Below, in pieces: positions 24,001 through 35,881 of a stretch of 64,000 nt of DNA (positions are counted from its first letter, which is position 1; every line of letters starts with the position of its first letter). This DNA is from Filosporella fistucella (taxonomy: Eukaryota > Ascomycota > Leotiomycetes > Helotiales): contig JAQJZZ010000011.1 of the NCBI GenBank assembly GCA_030077755.1, positions 2,046,001 through 2,110,000 on the forward strand. Direction: 5' to 3'. Under the pieces are notes generated by a model. The model had not been told where the DNA came from. It worked only from the letters and a program-made list of their open reading frames with translations, and did not search any database. The position numbers and the translations under genes are program-made.

Positions 24001-25542
24001 CTTTAGCCTCCACCTATCTCCTTCTGGCATCATATTCTTGAAACCAAAAGTTACGCTGCTCTTGTTCAACTTATTGAGATCAGTTTTAGTCTTGCGCAGG
24101 TCGAATGAATGCTTCTGCTCGGCGAAATAACCAAATAAACCCTTTTTGGTTCTGCTTTTATTTTGTGGTTGACCAGACTCGTCCAGATCTGCAGCTGGGT
24201 CTCCTGCATCATGAGGACCTGAGCCACCAGAGAAAAATAGTCTGGGATCAACATGAGATTTTTGGCCTTCCTTAGGCGCCCTGCGTCTGGACCTTTTGTG
24301 ACTTTTCCCATTCTCAAATCTTGATCGAATTTTGGCAATTTGTCCTCGAATGTATGCAGCACCGCGACGTTTGGAAGGATCGAGAGCAGCATTTCGAAGT
24401 TTATGCCACTCTCTTGCTGTCTTCGCAGTCTTTCGACGTGTTCGGCGTTCCTTTGGCGGGGTAGGGTTGGTCTGATGCTCATGTCCAGATAATGGTGAAC
24501 CATTTAAAGTCTCATTGACAAACAGAGATTCTGACTCCGCATCTGAATTGTCGTCCATGTTAACGTCCTCACTTACCATGTCTTCGTCTTCAACAGGAAA
24601 CTCATCGTGAGCATCATCATCTTGCACAGATGGCTCACGAGATGCGTGTGCATGATAGGAATTGACATCTCTCTCCTCGGCTCCCTTTTGGGCAAAGTAC
24701 TCCGGTAGTTCATTCCAGGGAGGAAACTCATCTTCATCAACACCCTCAGCAGTTGGTCGTGTAGGTACTCTGGAAGATCCTTGGTGTCGCGGACTACTAG
24801 ATTGTCTTTTGACGGGGGGTTCTTGATCACCATCATGGGTGAGGTCAATGGATGAATTTCTTGAATATGATCCACAACGGTCGCCTGGTGTTCCACGCTC
24901 GTTTTTGATATGAACTCGAGGATGAGATGAATTATTCATCACAACGTCATCGTCGCTATCATCGCATGTAAGATCAAAACTTTCTCTTCCAGGTGGTGGG
25001 GTTGTCTCTTCTTTCTTGATGTGATCCTCGATCTCATGGGTGGATGCATCGGTTTGTGGCTGAAAGAATTCACTCATCTCAGTATCCTCGTTATCAGTCG
25101 ACGCTACTGGTGGGAGCTCATTATCCTCCTCTTTGATATCAGGGGCGGAAGGCGGATTGGGCACATCGTTGGCAATTGTTGCATTTTCATCGGAATGTCG
25201 ATCATTGATTGCACGCTCACCAGTACCTTCTGCTCGTGCCCTCGAAGCAAAACGCAAGCCTTGAAGAATTGATGGGTTCGTGTCTGTTGAGCCTGTCGAC
25301 GATGAAGGCGGGTGAACATCTTTCTTTGAAGGGGTAGTCTCTAGGTCTATATTTTCCTGAGAAGCATCGGATTGTGAGGTTGGCAGGGTCTCTAATGAAT
25401 CATTTGTCTCTTGAGATTCTCGGAAATGTTCTTTATCTGGTGCTATCTGCGAATCTGCTGGAGAGGAAGAAAACGTCTGTGTTTCCTCATTTTGTCTTCT
25501 CTCCGGTACCTGTTCTGGTGGAGGTGTTGGCGGCTCTGACAT
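21007..25542 (-). CDS. SNF2-family DNA-dependent ATPase with RING finger (RAD5/RAD16/ULS1-type)
   Basis: The first coding block runs from MSEPPTPPPEQVPERRQ at 25542 to about 23990. It is a ~530-residue acidic, disordered region ending KNMMPEGDRWRLKGM. Many small exons follow. Walker A DEMGLGKTVQTIA is at about 23751-23835, motif II is IVLDEG|HMIK at about 23228, and LILSA|NPIMNRYS follows. A RING finger lies at 21950-22135 (CLTC, CGHIFCKSC, CPEC). The helicase C lobe contains KIIIFTQFRHF, VAGLQCGGIGLNLTCANHV and AFGRVYRFGQLKESHYQK. The last exon ends at a TGA at 21007. RAD5/RAD16-class proteins combine translocase and E3 ubiquitin ligase activity on chromatin, in damage tolerance or transcription repair. 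The motif II DEGH is used here instead of DEAH. No HIRAN domain was seen, which argues against a true Rad5. I did not fix every intron. Confidence 0.85.
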
Positions 25543-27820
25543 GTTTTTGTTTATCAAGTCCCTCTAAGCAATGATCTTGTCTATGAAGTTTGTCAGTTTT
25601 ATTTCCCGAAAAACCTGAATATAAGTTCGCGGTATGTGCAAAGTGGAACAATTTGTATACTTTCAGGACAGGATTTGTAGAATTTCAAGTAAGAAATACT
25701 GTGTAGAACCAGAAGATTGAGGATGATGATGATTAGATGAATCAAGAAATGGGACTCGGAAGAAAAAATGATGGGAAACTAAAAGCAAATGGCTCTAGGC
25801 TCGAGAATTTGGAAAGACGTGAAACATGTTCCCTTTCTTCGATGTTGTTGTGCGACCTTGAAGTGAGTCTCCGTAGAGAGACTCGGAAGGCTTTGGGAAA
25901 AGTTCGTCTTGACCCTTTTAACTGCTCTCACTTCGAATGAGACGCAGAGAATGGGAGGAAAAGATGCCTCCTTGATGCGAATACTTGTTGAAATACATGG
26001 GTAGAAAGGAAGCTGGATATTGCGTCGCTACGAAGCGAAGCAATGGAATGGCTGCACCGTACCTTGTAGATCAAATCTCAAAAGAACGAGTTAGGATTAA
26101 CCTACTTGGCTGCAACCTTTGCAGCTATTGGAAACCATGAAGTTGCTCACAGTCCTGTTGAAAGCAAAAACTCGAATTGAAGACGCTTCAAAGTGTCCAA
26201 TTCTAGATGTCAGTGTTGAAGAGAGAAAGGAGGAGCAAGAGAGAAGTAGAATGAGAGCACACTGATCGTATGCAATAGTATCGAGAGGTGGAAAGAGAGT
26301 TGTAGAGAATGGGGTATGGTCGAGGTGTGAAGTTGTTGGAAGAAGAAAAGGTTGTTGGTCTGAAGAAACGAGGAGAGCTTATAACGGCTGGTTGGTAGCT
26401 TGACCAGATGGAACCACTCATATTTACAGGTGAATATAGAAAAGCTGAATGTGAGATCTCAGATTGTGGTATTGCTGAGCTAGGAATCAGTAATCGAATT
26501 CGTAAACGGGGACGGCCATCGTTGGAGGGAAGTCCTGCAGGCTTGGGTAGGAAAGAGCTGATAGGCTTTCGTCTTTCCAGATGAAAACCGTAGAGCTGAA
26601 TTTGTTAAGGATGAGATTGAACAAGTCTTTGCAGTCCATAGTATTGAAATCTAGATTCTTAAACCGGGAAAGTCTTCTACTAGCCCCTGAGGATCAACCC
26701 CATCCAGTTCAGACAAACCAGCTCAAAACCAACAAACATGGAAGAACGACCACCCCATCAAAATTTTGCATAAATGGCGGTGATTTTGGGACTGCCAACA
26801 AGATCATAGAAGCATTGGAGCTCTGCTTGATAACTAAAAAACCATTCAGATTACAACAGACAACGTAAGTAATGCCGACATTAGTTGCTACTAAGCAACA
26901 ACTATAGCAATATCAAAACTTCAACCTAACTCTCGTCATCAATTTCAGACTAAGCCCTATAATTACGAGAACCGTCCTCGTCGCGCATCGTGAACCACAG
27001 GCCTTCGAGACGCTCCGAGTACCTAAATCCGCAGCCAGGAAAACCTCATATCGTTTCCACTCCCCACCATCAACCTATCTCCTCAATTCCTCTTCCAACG
27101 TATCGCCCAATCGAACCGCATCTCATCAACTTCTTCCCAACACAGCCTTATACACCACTTGGATGCATGGAAAACACCCGTCTTATCGCCAACGCAAATG
27201 AAAAGCCGTTTGGCGTGATTCGATACAGCGATATGTCGCACAGCACCTCCTAGCACCTTTGAAGAAACGGCGCGAACTTGCTCAATTCATCATCGTTTCC
27301 CATATTTTCCCCTGACCGTAAAGATTACTTCCACTCCTCCGAAACCTCCACTCAAAAAAGAAATCTTTAGGAGATTAAAGCGCTTGAGGTGCGTTGAGCG
27401 CGCAGAGCGCGTCGGGCGTTGATGTTGAAGATGTGGAGCTGCTGAGTCAGGATGTCGCTTGTTACTGCAGTTTTCATCCCCTGAGTTCTCCTTATTGTGT
27501 TTGGTTGGAAGGGTGGGAGGGTTTGTGTTTGAGTTTCTTGGAAGATGTTTTATAGATTTCGATGTTTCTTGCCTGGCTGGAATGAGTGGGCGATGGTGAG
27601 TTGTGTTCTTTGGGCACATGAGAATTTTGGGCAGATGATATGGTTGAGGGTGGGTGACGGGTTTGAGGAGGGTGAGGGTGGAGTGCCAATCTTTTTATAC
27701 GTATTTTGCAATTGCTAAAATAATTCAAAGATCTCAGCGTTGCCTTCAAATTTGTGGAAGTTTCATTTTGTTTTAATATTTTGACATTAGAAATCTTCAA
27801 ATAGGGCACTTAATTCCATT
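25543..27820. other. Long intergenic region upstream of the SNF2 gene
   Basis: About 2.3 kb between the SNF2 start and the cutinase stop. Several frames of 60-110 codons occur on both strands but overlap one another, lack splice support and match no family I know. A GC-rich, partly palindromic patch of GCGC units lies at about 27388-27420. It may contain a non-coding or very short transcript; nothing is demonstrable. Confidence 0.4.
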
Positions 27821-28694
27821 CTATGAAGTAACAAAAGTAGCAGCAGCCGGTGCATTCTTCGCATAAATCAAATGTGCAGGTAAGATCAAATCACCATTCA
27901 CACAAATATTATCCGCGGCATTACAAAACACCTTCACCTTACTGGCTGATACATTTGGAATCGGTGTTCCATTATCTGGTCTCGTTAGCTCTGTCCTACG
28001 GTTTCTTCAAAAGCAACATACAAGGATCTCCGAAGATCACCACTTTACTAATCCACGATGCTATGTTGGCAGGTAATTTCCCGATGGCATTATGCACGAT
28101 CTGGCCACCTTGGGAATAGCCACTTGCGACGAGCTTTGTGTTAGGACATGCTGCGTAAGCTTGTTGAATCTGGACTGCCATCTGTGCGCTCCCAGCTGGA
28201 TCACCACCCTCCAGATACCCCTCCACGGAGGCAGAGTATTTGTTTACACCTTGGATAGTAAGAGCAGCTGACGTGACAGCTGATCTCAATGCATCGCTGT
28301 TCGGTATAAGTATTTCGTCTGCTGAAATCCGGAACAGAAAGACTCACAAGAATGGTGGCCCGACAAGAATACCCACATTACCTGGCTCTGTCGTCCCTCG
28401 CGCAAATATCACAGTGTATGGCTTGCATGCACCTCCAAGCTCGTTGTAGGTAGTCTTCTCGCCTGTGAGAACGGCAAGGAATTTCTCGAAGGAAGTAAGA
28501 ACGTTAGAGACCGAGGCGATAGTTCCACCTAGAGCTGGAAGATAGTCGAGGAGAACGGAGAGGAAGGCGTTCAGTGGAGTTTCACGTTTGGTGAGATCTT
28601 GTATCGGTAGAGTAGCGATGGTGGTGGTAGGAATGGGAGAGGAGAGGGTGAGAGATAGGAGGGAGATAAAGATAGTTGATAGTGGTAGACGCAT
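27821..28694 (-). CDS. Cutinase (secreted serine esterase)
   Basis: Exons 28348-28694, 28022-28296 and 27821-27975 (minus) give 258 aa. The start MRLPLSTIFISLLSLTLSSPI is a signal peptide. The cutinase core follows: CKPYTVIFARGTTEPGNVG, the nucleophile in SGYSQGG, the Asp in FCNAADNICVNG, and the His in PAHLIY. The Ser-Asp-His triad and four conserved Cys of the two disulfides are all present. A ~70-residue pro- or linker region (KRETPLNAFLSVLLDYLPALGG) precedes the core, somewhat longer than in classical cutinases. The enzyme hydrolyses cutin ester bonds on plant surfaces and fits a plant-associated or litter-decaying lifestyle. Confidence 0.95.
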
Positions 28695-30216
28695 GTTGGC
28701 CAGTTGGGTAATGACGGAAGGAAGGGGTGATTCGAGAAGAGCAGCAGAGACGGTGCCGAGTTCTCCTTTCTAAATTCGAAGAAGAATTCCAGGACAATAT
28801 ATAGTCCTCTTCATCCACCTGATCAGACAAACCTGTCTCATACAAACTTCTCAAGCTCAACGCGGGGTATGGGGAAACAGGGATATGATGCTAAGCAATA
28901 AACTCAACGCGCATAACACCTTCTCCAAAGCAGAATAATCCCCGAAGCCTAAAGACACACTGCATCCTTCGAGGGAGAGCTTCCATATGTACATTTCCAG
29001 ATCTTCTCTCATCACTTGACCCAAGTATGCAATCTTCCCCTCTCCATGGACAGCGCTACCACATACCAATGGAACCTCATCGCGGGGTTTAAAGTTGTGC
29101 TGTCAAAGAACATTTCTGGTGATGTGACGGACAACGAATAGAAATGGGGAGTTGGGATGAAGAGTGATAGCCAGATTAGCAGGCAGCCAATACTACTAAG
29201 CCAGATGAATTGGCAAGTGACAAGAGAACCCCGCCGCCGTGCCTGATCGACTCTAGGTCCCGCTCCCGCCAGGAACCATCGACTTCCAAATCTCTTCGAA
29301 AATCTCCACTGTGAAGACAGACGAATACTTTGCTCTTTGAGACTCTCATCTCCACCAAAAACGACAAACTTGTCACAACAGCTATTCTTTCCTCATTCCT
29401 TCCCTTCGTATCCCGCACTCCTCCTTCCTCCTACTCAACCTTCCGCATGCAGACAGGTCACTCGACACCAGTACCAAATAAAAAAAAATGTTTGAGGGGT
29501 TAGAAGGCTGCCGAGCCTCGGGTCCTTGAGCCGATCACATGCCACTCAGCGGCTACAATCCATGGGCCACGATACGCTTGCCGCATTCAGTGATGTTTCC
29601 GAGAGCTAAAAGGGGAAAAGGGATGATCTGAGATCTGATTGACTGAGCTATAGCCAATCCATTGATCAGGAAGGTGTTGGAGTATGAGAGTGTACGGCTC
29701 AAAGAAGCCATGTCACAGTCAATGTTGGATGTGATGGGAAGGGATAATGCATTGGAAAGGAGCAAGACACGATCGAGATGTTTAACAATTCAAGCTTAGA
29801 AATTGTGGTTCAATAATTTGACGACGATGCAAAATGGAGCTCAAGTCGTTTCACAAAAGCAGCTTTGCTTCCAAATGGATGAATTTAGCAGGATGTGGAT
29901 GATGTGATCACAAGGTAGATTTGGTCTTCCATGTCTTTCATTTCAAGAATAGACGAATCTGCTGGTAATTCATGAATACAGTCTGTAAAGAGAAACCGGC
30001 CCTGACTTTATCCCCAGTCACAGCCATAAAGCATTATCTTAGTGTCCATCCCAGCCCGTAGCAATTCCTTGAAGCCCCTCCCAAATCGAGAACCAAGGGA
30101 AAAGCACAATTACAGACGCAATAAGGTCAACGTAAACGAAGAAACTGCCGTGATCAAATATGATGACCTCCCATCTTTCATCCAGATTGCGCACCACTAC
30201 CCCGAACGAGAGAGTT
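28695..30216. promoter_or_regulatory. Intergenic region upstream of cutinase
   Basis: 1.5 kb between the cutinase start and the YRA1-like stop. No coding sequence is supported. The part next to 28694 must contain the cutinase promoter. Confidence 0.45.
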
Positions 30217-31987
30217 TTACAAGATCTCCTCGTCCATGTTTGCGTCACCACCATTAGTGGCTGGCTGAGCAGCGCCATTTGCACCACCGTCAGTCTCAGT
30301 TGTAGTAGCACCGGTTTGCCAGTAATCGGCCATCTCAGAATCAAGCTCTTCAGCGGTCTTCTTTGCGGGACGAGCGGTCTTTCCAGTCTTGCCACCTCGG
30401 CCACGAGCACTCTTTCCACCACGACCGGCAGCTGTGTTCTTTGTAGCGGCAGCCGATTTTGGTTGAGGTTTGGCTGGTTGACTACAAGAAATGTTAGAGA
30501 CAATGTTGTTCAAGGGACGGGTTAACCTACGTGATACGCTCACTAAGACCCTTTGCAGTTGGGAGGGCGCTGGCACGGTTGGCATCAATTATGAGCTCGA
30601 CCTGTAGATAGATTAGCCTGCTGTGTGTTGTGGGAGGTGAAGCACATTACCTTGATGATCAAGCTGTCAATCTTGAGCCCATTGCACTTTGTAACAGCCG
30701 TTGCGGCGTTGTTTGAGTTGTAGAAAACCACAGTTGCGAGACCACGGCTTTCTCCTCTTGGTCCATACGAGATCTCGCATTTCTTGACTGGTCCGACTGC
30801 CTTGTGGAAATATTCCTAGTTGGAAAATGTAAGATTAGTCATCTGGTTTCGTTTGGTCTCATGCAGTGATTCGAATCTCGACGCGTTGTTCGTTACGAAA
30901 GGAAAGGTGACCGCCGAGGAAATATCTTCGGCGGCCGTTATAATAACCCAGAAAACCAACGAGCAACAGCGAGCGAGCAGTGAGCGTTAGTATGGGAGTC
31001 AGTAAGTGCGCTCCAGATCAGGTAGGCTGTGGATTTCGGGGTATGTCGCCATTTTAAGAACAATCGACGGTCGAGTGCTGATATGGCAGTATCGACACTT
31101 CTTATCCTCATAATTTGGGTAGGCATTGGCAACCGACATGCGATATGCCACTGGCTACGATGCTGTTGCAACTAAGATCCAATCAACGAAGAATGTTTGG
31201 ACAAAGTATGCCATCGTTGGCGTGCTTGCTTCAAACAGGTGATGAAGATGCTGAATAGTTCACGTTGAGTGGAATGCTGTGCTGTGCTGTTTGCCCCACT
31301 GCTGCGCTCGCTGTAGCCAAATATGCTCCCAACGGTACTCCAGTCGCATACAAACGACAAGTATAACGCGATATAAAATCAACGCCATCATCATATTTGT
31401 CTGCGCCATGTTCTTATAGAGGTGCTTGCCAGGCAGCCTCTTTGAATCATAGGCTTTGCAAGACGAGTGACATTGCTCAACTGCTATCCAAAACTGCTCA
31501 AAGTTATTGAGAGCAGAGATGGAGAGGAGACTGTCTGAATGAGGCCCCCCACATACGAACACATGTTCAACTTCGAGAATCGAGGTTCGGACAACGCCGA
31601 GGAATATTGGGTGTGAATAGGATGTTTCGAAAAGTCCAAAGGCTTGAATAGCCTCATCGATAACATACCTTTAGCATAGGCTCGGTGACATCTCTGGGCT
31701 GAAAGATGGTCAGCATTAGTTTCAAGAAGATAAGACAAGCTTTTACTCACAAAATTGCTAACAATGATCTTTCCTTCTCCACTTCCTGAAGGTCCGGTAG
31801 GAACATTCTTGACGCCGCTCTTGGCCGCCTTTTGGTTCTTCTTGATTCCACCTACAGGAGGAGTGGCAGTTGGCTTGTCGGCAGCTGTTGCACCACCACG
31901 ACGAGGACGGCGGCTGCCTCTTCCACGGGTTGAAGTTCGGCGGGTGGAGATGATCTCATCAAGAGACTTATCGAGTCTGGCAGACAT
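30217..31987 (-). CDS. YRA1: Yra1/ALY/REF mRNA-export adaptor with one RRM
   Basis: Exons 31751-31987, 31669-31698, 30651-30815, 30531-30601 and 30217-30481 (minus) encode 255 aa. The N-terminal REF box SARLDKSLDEIISTRR and the C-terminal AEELDSEMADYW are the two UAP56/Sub2-binding motifs of REF proteins. The single RRM runs from GKIIVSNF (RNP2) through SRGLATVVFY (RNP1) to SLIIKVELIID. The flanks are Arg/Gly-rich, as usual. It links transcription and splicing to mRNA export as part of TREX. The 853-nt intron between PMLK and EYFHKAV is far larger than any other intron here. Confidence 0.92.
30816..31668 (-). other. 853-nt intron in the YRA1-like gene
   Basis: The donor is GTATGTTATC after codon AAG, and the acceptor CCAACTAG precedes GAATATTTCCAC (minus strand). 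Splicing is phase 0 and restores the RRM (PMLK|EYFHKAVGPVKK). All other measured introns in the window are 43-200 nt. In budding yeast YRA1 the single large intron mediates negative autoregulation; whether this intron does so is inference. No protein-coding exon is needed inside it. Confidence 0.85.
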
Positions 31988-32884
31988 GTTGATGTTGGTT
32001 GAAAGTGAAGTTGTGAGGGTGGAAAAAGCTGGCTGAATTGCGATCGAATCGTTAGGATCAGTAGTCAAACGTAGAGAATCGATCGATCTTCGATGATAGA
32101 CCTCGTCGCGTTTGATGGGAAGGTTGGCTGACTCAAGTCTTTGATGCGCGCGTGTTTGGCAGAGGAATGAGGCTGTAAAACGCGACTCGAAGTTGTGCTA
32201 TGCGCGATCGAAGTTGGATGAACGCAGAAACAGAATCTTCCGAGTACGGTGAAGAGAGTGGATGAATCGAAGAAGAAGATGGACAGATGTGGGTTTTTGA
32301 CTATTGTTGTCTGGTTGCGGAGTGTTTGCGCAGAAAGAGTTGATCGAGTTGAGAGCGGAAGGCAAGGAAGGAAGGGGAAAGGAGGCTGGCGTTCGCGCAG
32401 TTTTCGCGCTAGTCCGTATTCGGTGTTTGAGTCACGACTACGTAGAAGTTACACTTGCTCGAATGGATCAACTCATCTTTGAAATGAGTTTCGCAATCTA
32501 TTTTTAATGTACTAGGCATTTGCTTTGGCGGTAATCAACGAAACATATTGGTTCTCAAAAATGTATGTTGAGTTTGCTCAAAGTAAAGAGGCGATAGTCA
32601 CGTTGCTCGTTCTTACTAGGTGACGAAAATCCGACTCTCATGAGACTCATCCCTAGCTCCAAGCCTTTGGTAAGGTAATTTACAACTTCAGCACTTCGCT
32701 TCATTTGTGCAGCATGGCCTTGATCATCCCCCTCCAAGTAGCTCTTAAAACTTTTGGTGTGACTTCGCGCCGCTCTTATACATCCATTTACGAAAAGTCC
32801 CAAACGCCATAAATGCCGAGCGTAAACTATAGTATTACAGCTCTTCTCTCGTCCGCTATACCATCATAACCTAAATCTGGTGCA
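31988..32884. other. Intergenic region upstream of YRA1
   Basis: 897 bp between the OST4 stop and the YRA1 start, both on the minus strand. It contains the YRA1 promoter and 5' UTR. Short frames at about 32249-32507 look random. Confidence 0.45.
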
Positions 32885-33061
32885 TTATCTGCCTATCGAT
32901 GCAGCCTTCGAATCCCCCTTTCCCAACACAAGCTTGTCCTTACTGTCCACCTCTGACTCTGGAACTGAATTGACCTCGAGGAAATGGTAGAGAATGATGA
33001 GTAGCATAGCAGCTGAGCCGAGAAAGATGGCCAATCTGTAAAGTTCATCGTCTGAAATCAT
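32885..33061 (-). CDS. OST4: Oligosaccharyltransferase subunit Ost4
   Basis: A 58-residue protein that starts MISDDELYRLAIFLGSAAML. It has a single membrane helix (LAIFLGSAAMLLIILYHFL), followed by a polar tail ending KAASIGR. Ost4 is one of the smallest eukaryotic membrane proteins: an N-terminal MISD, one helix and little else. It stabilises the Stt3-Ost3/Ost6 module of the ER N-glycosylation complex. The yeast protein is 36 residues, so the ~30-residue lumenal or cytosolic tail here is an extension. The ATG at 33061 was preferred over one 66 nt upstream because it gives the conserved N-terminus. Genes this short are easily missed in annotation. Confidence 0.82.
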   Translation of the reverse strand: MISDDELYRLAIFLGSAAMLLIILYHFLEVNSVPESEVDSKDKLVLGKGDSKAASIGR

Positions 33062-33564
33062 GTTGCGTTCTAGAGAGCTGAACAGCTGCGATTGATCGTG
33101 CGCACGAAAGACGTTTGGGAAAGCCACGTAGTGGTAATGGGCGGATGTAGCTGCTTGGAGAGTCAGATTGTGTTATTTTGAAGTGGTGTAAAGACCAATC
33201 ATGAGCAATGCTATACCTACAAGACCTGGAGCAATTCAATCGCAGAATTCCAGCATTAGTTGTTGAAAACGCGTCGATACTGGCACATCTCAATAAGGCC
33301 AGCTTCCCTCTTAGAGCTCCGTGTCCGTAGTTACTAGCGCGGGTCGAATGCCTTCGTTTATCCGACCAATCAATGCTTTGCCCACCAAAATTCAAGATCC
33401 TCCATTTCGCCATTCGATTCACAGACAGAACCTCCAAGTCACTTTGGCACGCCGAACGACTCACCACGGTCATTTCTGTACATCTTTACACTGCCAAACA
33501 CAACTTCGACAACTTCAATCCATCCCAAAATCAGATATACCATTTTACCTCATAACCCGTCCAA
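33062..33564. promoter_or_regulatory. Divergent promoter region OST4 / TMA46-like
   Basis: 503 bp between divergent genes. It contains CT-rich and CAA-rich leader-like sequence just before 33565. No coding sequence is supported. Confidence 0.45.
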
Positions 33565-34727
33565 ATGCCTCCCAAAAAGGTCGACAAGAGCCAGGGCGGC
33601 GGCAAGAAGCCGTCTGCTACGAAAATCGTAGAGGATAGAACGTTTGGTATGAAGAATAAGAAGGGAGCGCAAACACAAAAACAAATTGCCCAGATGACCC
33701 AATCTGCAAAGGCCGGCGGGACTCCAGAGGAGAAGAAAAGGGCGGCGGAGAAGGCACAGAGAGAGAGGGAGAAGGCTGCAGCAGAGGCTGCCAAAAAAGA
33801 AGCAGCAGAACTTTTCAAACCAGTCCAAGTTCAAAAGGTCGCATTTGGAGTCGACCCCAAAACGGTTCTTTGCCAATTCTATAAGAAAGGTCACTGTGAG
33901 AAGGGCAGAAAGTGCAAGTTTTCACATGATTTGAATGTCGAACGGAAAGCAGAAAAGAAAGATTTGTATCAAGATACTCGGGAGGGCGAAGAAGAGAAAA
34001 AGAAGGCAGAAACTTCAGCTGATTGGGACGAGGAGAAGTTGAGGTCCGTTGTATTGTCGAAGAAGGGAAATCAAAAGACTACAACAGACAAGGTCTGCAA
34101 GTTTTTTATAGATGCTGTCGAGGAGGGTAAATACGGTTGGTTCTGGACTTGCCCGAACGGAGGAGATAAGTGCATGTATCAACATAAACTGCCACCAGGG
34201 TTTGTTATTCCACTCTTATCAAAATTATCCATCACTGACATCATACCAGCTTCGTCCTGAAAACTAAAGAGCAGCGAGCCGCAGAGAAAGCTCTTATGGA
34301 TAAATCACCGCTCAAGACACTGACACTTGAAGATTTTCTCGAGTCTGAACGGCATAAGCTTACTGGCAAGCTCACACCTGTTACACCCGAAACATTTGCA
34401 AAGTGGAAGGCAGAGCGAATGGACAAGAAAGCAGCGGAAGACCAAGCAAGACTTGCCAAGGAAGCGACCGGACGTGCTATGTTTGAGAAGGGAGATTGGG
34501 ACGCCAGTGGTGATGAAGATGAGGAAGATGATGGGCCTGACGAAGAAGATGACGCTTGGAATATGGAGAAGCTTCGGCAGGAGACTGAAGCATTGCGAGA
34601 GAAGAAAGAGGTAGAACGATTGGCGGGATATGGCGGAGGTGCGACGACAAATGGTGACAGCGGTGCTCGCGATAGTATCGAGCTGGAGCCTAATGGTAAC
34701 GACGAAGCAGAAGGATCAGGATCTTGA
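33565..34727 (+). CDS. TMA46: CCCH zinc-finger protein of the Tma46/DFRP1 (ZC3H15) family
   Basis: Exons 33565-34199 and 34250-34727 give 370 aa. The start [15 protein letters not shown] and [20 protein letters not shown] are family-typical. Two CCCH fingers follow: [21 protein letters not shown] and the longer [20 protein letters not shown] through [11 protein letters not shown]. The C-terminal DFRP region ([25 protein letters not shown]) ends in an acidic tail. In yeast Tma46 binds the translational GTPase Rbg1 (DRG1) and associates with ribosomes. Splicing restores [13 protein letters not shown]. Confidence 0.93.
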
Positions 34728-35285
34728 ACAAACCAGGTCTGAACTTCCCTGTAACGATTTTGAATTTAGCGTCATTGGGACTGGGCGTCTTCTTTACCAC
34801 TAGTGGTGACACATTGGTATTTTGCACATAAACATATAATGTATGTGTTGAGGCGGCATCATCAAAGCATTACAGAATGCTTAGGACATACCGAGTCCTG
34901 GTGGATTGTAGCGGAGGACCCGCCGTCCTTAATCTGGCTATTGCATTACCTGAATTCACATTCAGCCTGCCGTGGCTTCTCCATACAAGAATTGTATAGC
35001 AGCCAATGAAGATAATTCGGTGAAACGCATCAATTCCCGCTCTATGGTGATTCAAGCAGTTCCGTCATAAGCCTTTGCCTCAACTGTCACTCTGCTCACA
35101 CTAGGGCATGATTTGAAATTATTGTTCAATTTGTTGACTGCACAGCTTAGTTTACCAGGTCATTTACATACAAGGTTTTTCATCCTGAAGCGCCATCTTC
35201 ATATCTACAAATCCTAACCCAAAAATCTGTGATTCTTACACTCTGCTTATCGCTTTATGCGCACATCTATCAAAAGATGTCATTT
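34728..35285. other. Intergenic spacer
   Basis: 558 bp between the TMA46-like stop and the hydrolase fragment. No gene is seen. Confidence 0.5.
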
Positions 35286-35881
35286 TCAATGCCCTAGTGA
35301 AACCAGCTTTTCGGGGGCTAGAGACAGTCTCCAGAGAGAATAGTCAAGTGAATCAACATCCATATCATTGACCTCTGAATGCCCAAATGGAGTGATATCT
35401 GGCTCGCAATGAGTGCCTTCTTGTGGCAATGTACCATTGTCAAAGTAGGCTTTGATGGCTGCTGCAGTACATTTGGACGGAGTTGACAGAATTGTATGCT
35501 TCAGATTGTCAGCTATGGACTTGTAATAAAAAATCAAGGGATGAGTTCCTTACGCCATAAGAATCTTGTATCAGGGCCACTGACCCATTGAAGCCTGCAG
35601 CATTCGCACTCGCGCTTCGTAGAGGCGCCACGTTATCTACCATATTGGCGACGAATAGAATAGGGAAACTTGTGTTGCCCTCGAAGAGTCCTGAATAAAA
35701 ATTCAATTAATTTGCTCCTGTGAGATGGGAGATACATACCTTTGAATTGCCACTTGGCTTGCACTTTCCAACCAGCGCATTTCATCTTCATCGCCTGCGC
35801 CATGGTCGCTCCTGTAGACTTGCTGATGTTCATCAGCGCATCAACATACTCTTGGAAAGAATCAGGAAAAGCAGGATCCAT
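35286..35881 (-). pseudogene. 3' fragment of a TAP-like alpha/beta hydrolase
   Basis: Spliced pieces 35740-35881, 35554-35690 and 35286-35498 (minus) encode only the C-terminal TAP-like domain of secreted alpha/beta-hydrolase peptidases. Landmarks are SFPILFVANMVDNVAPLRSA (acid residue), VALIQDSYG|H (catalytic His) and CTAAAIKAYFDNGTLPQEG. Both introns are still spliceable and no stop interrupts the frame. The N-terminal ~two thirds, with the signal peptide and the GxSxG nucleophile, is missing: coding similarity ends abruptly at about 35881, where an oxidase fragment begins on the other strand. It cannot make an active hydrolase, so it is most likely a rearrangement remnant. Confidence 0.8.

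Noticed and set aside
27290..27809. Overlapping Pro/His/Thr-rich minus-strand frames next to a GC-rich patch.
   Set aside because: Composition-driven; two different frames look equally 'good', with no splice sites or family motifs.
30938..31562. Open frames inside the large YRA1 intron on the minus strand.
   Set aside because: Removing the whole 853 nt joins the RRM perfectly in phase 0. The inner frames are short, overlap and resemble nothing.
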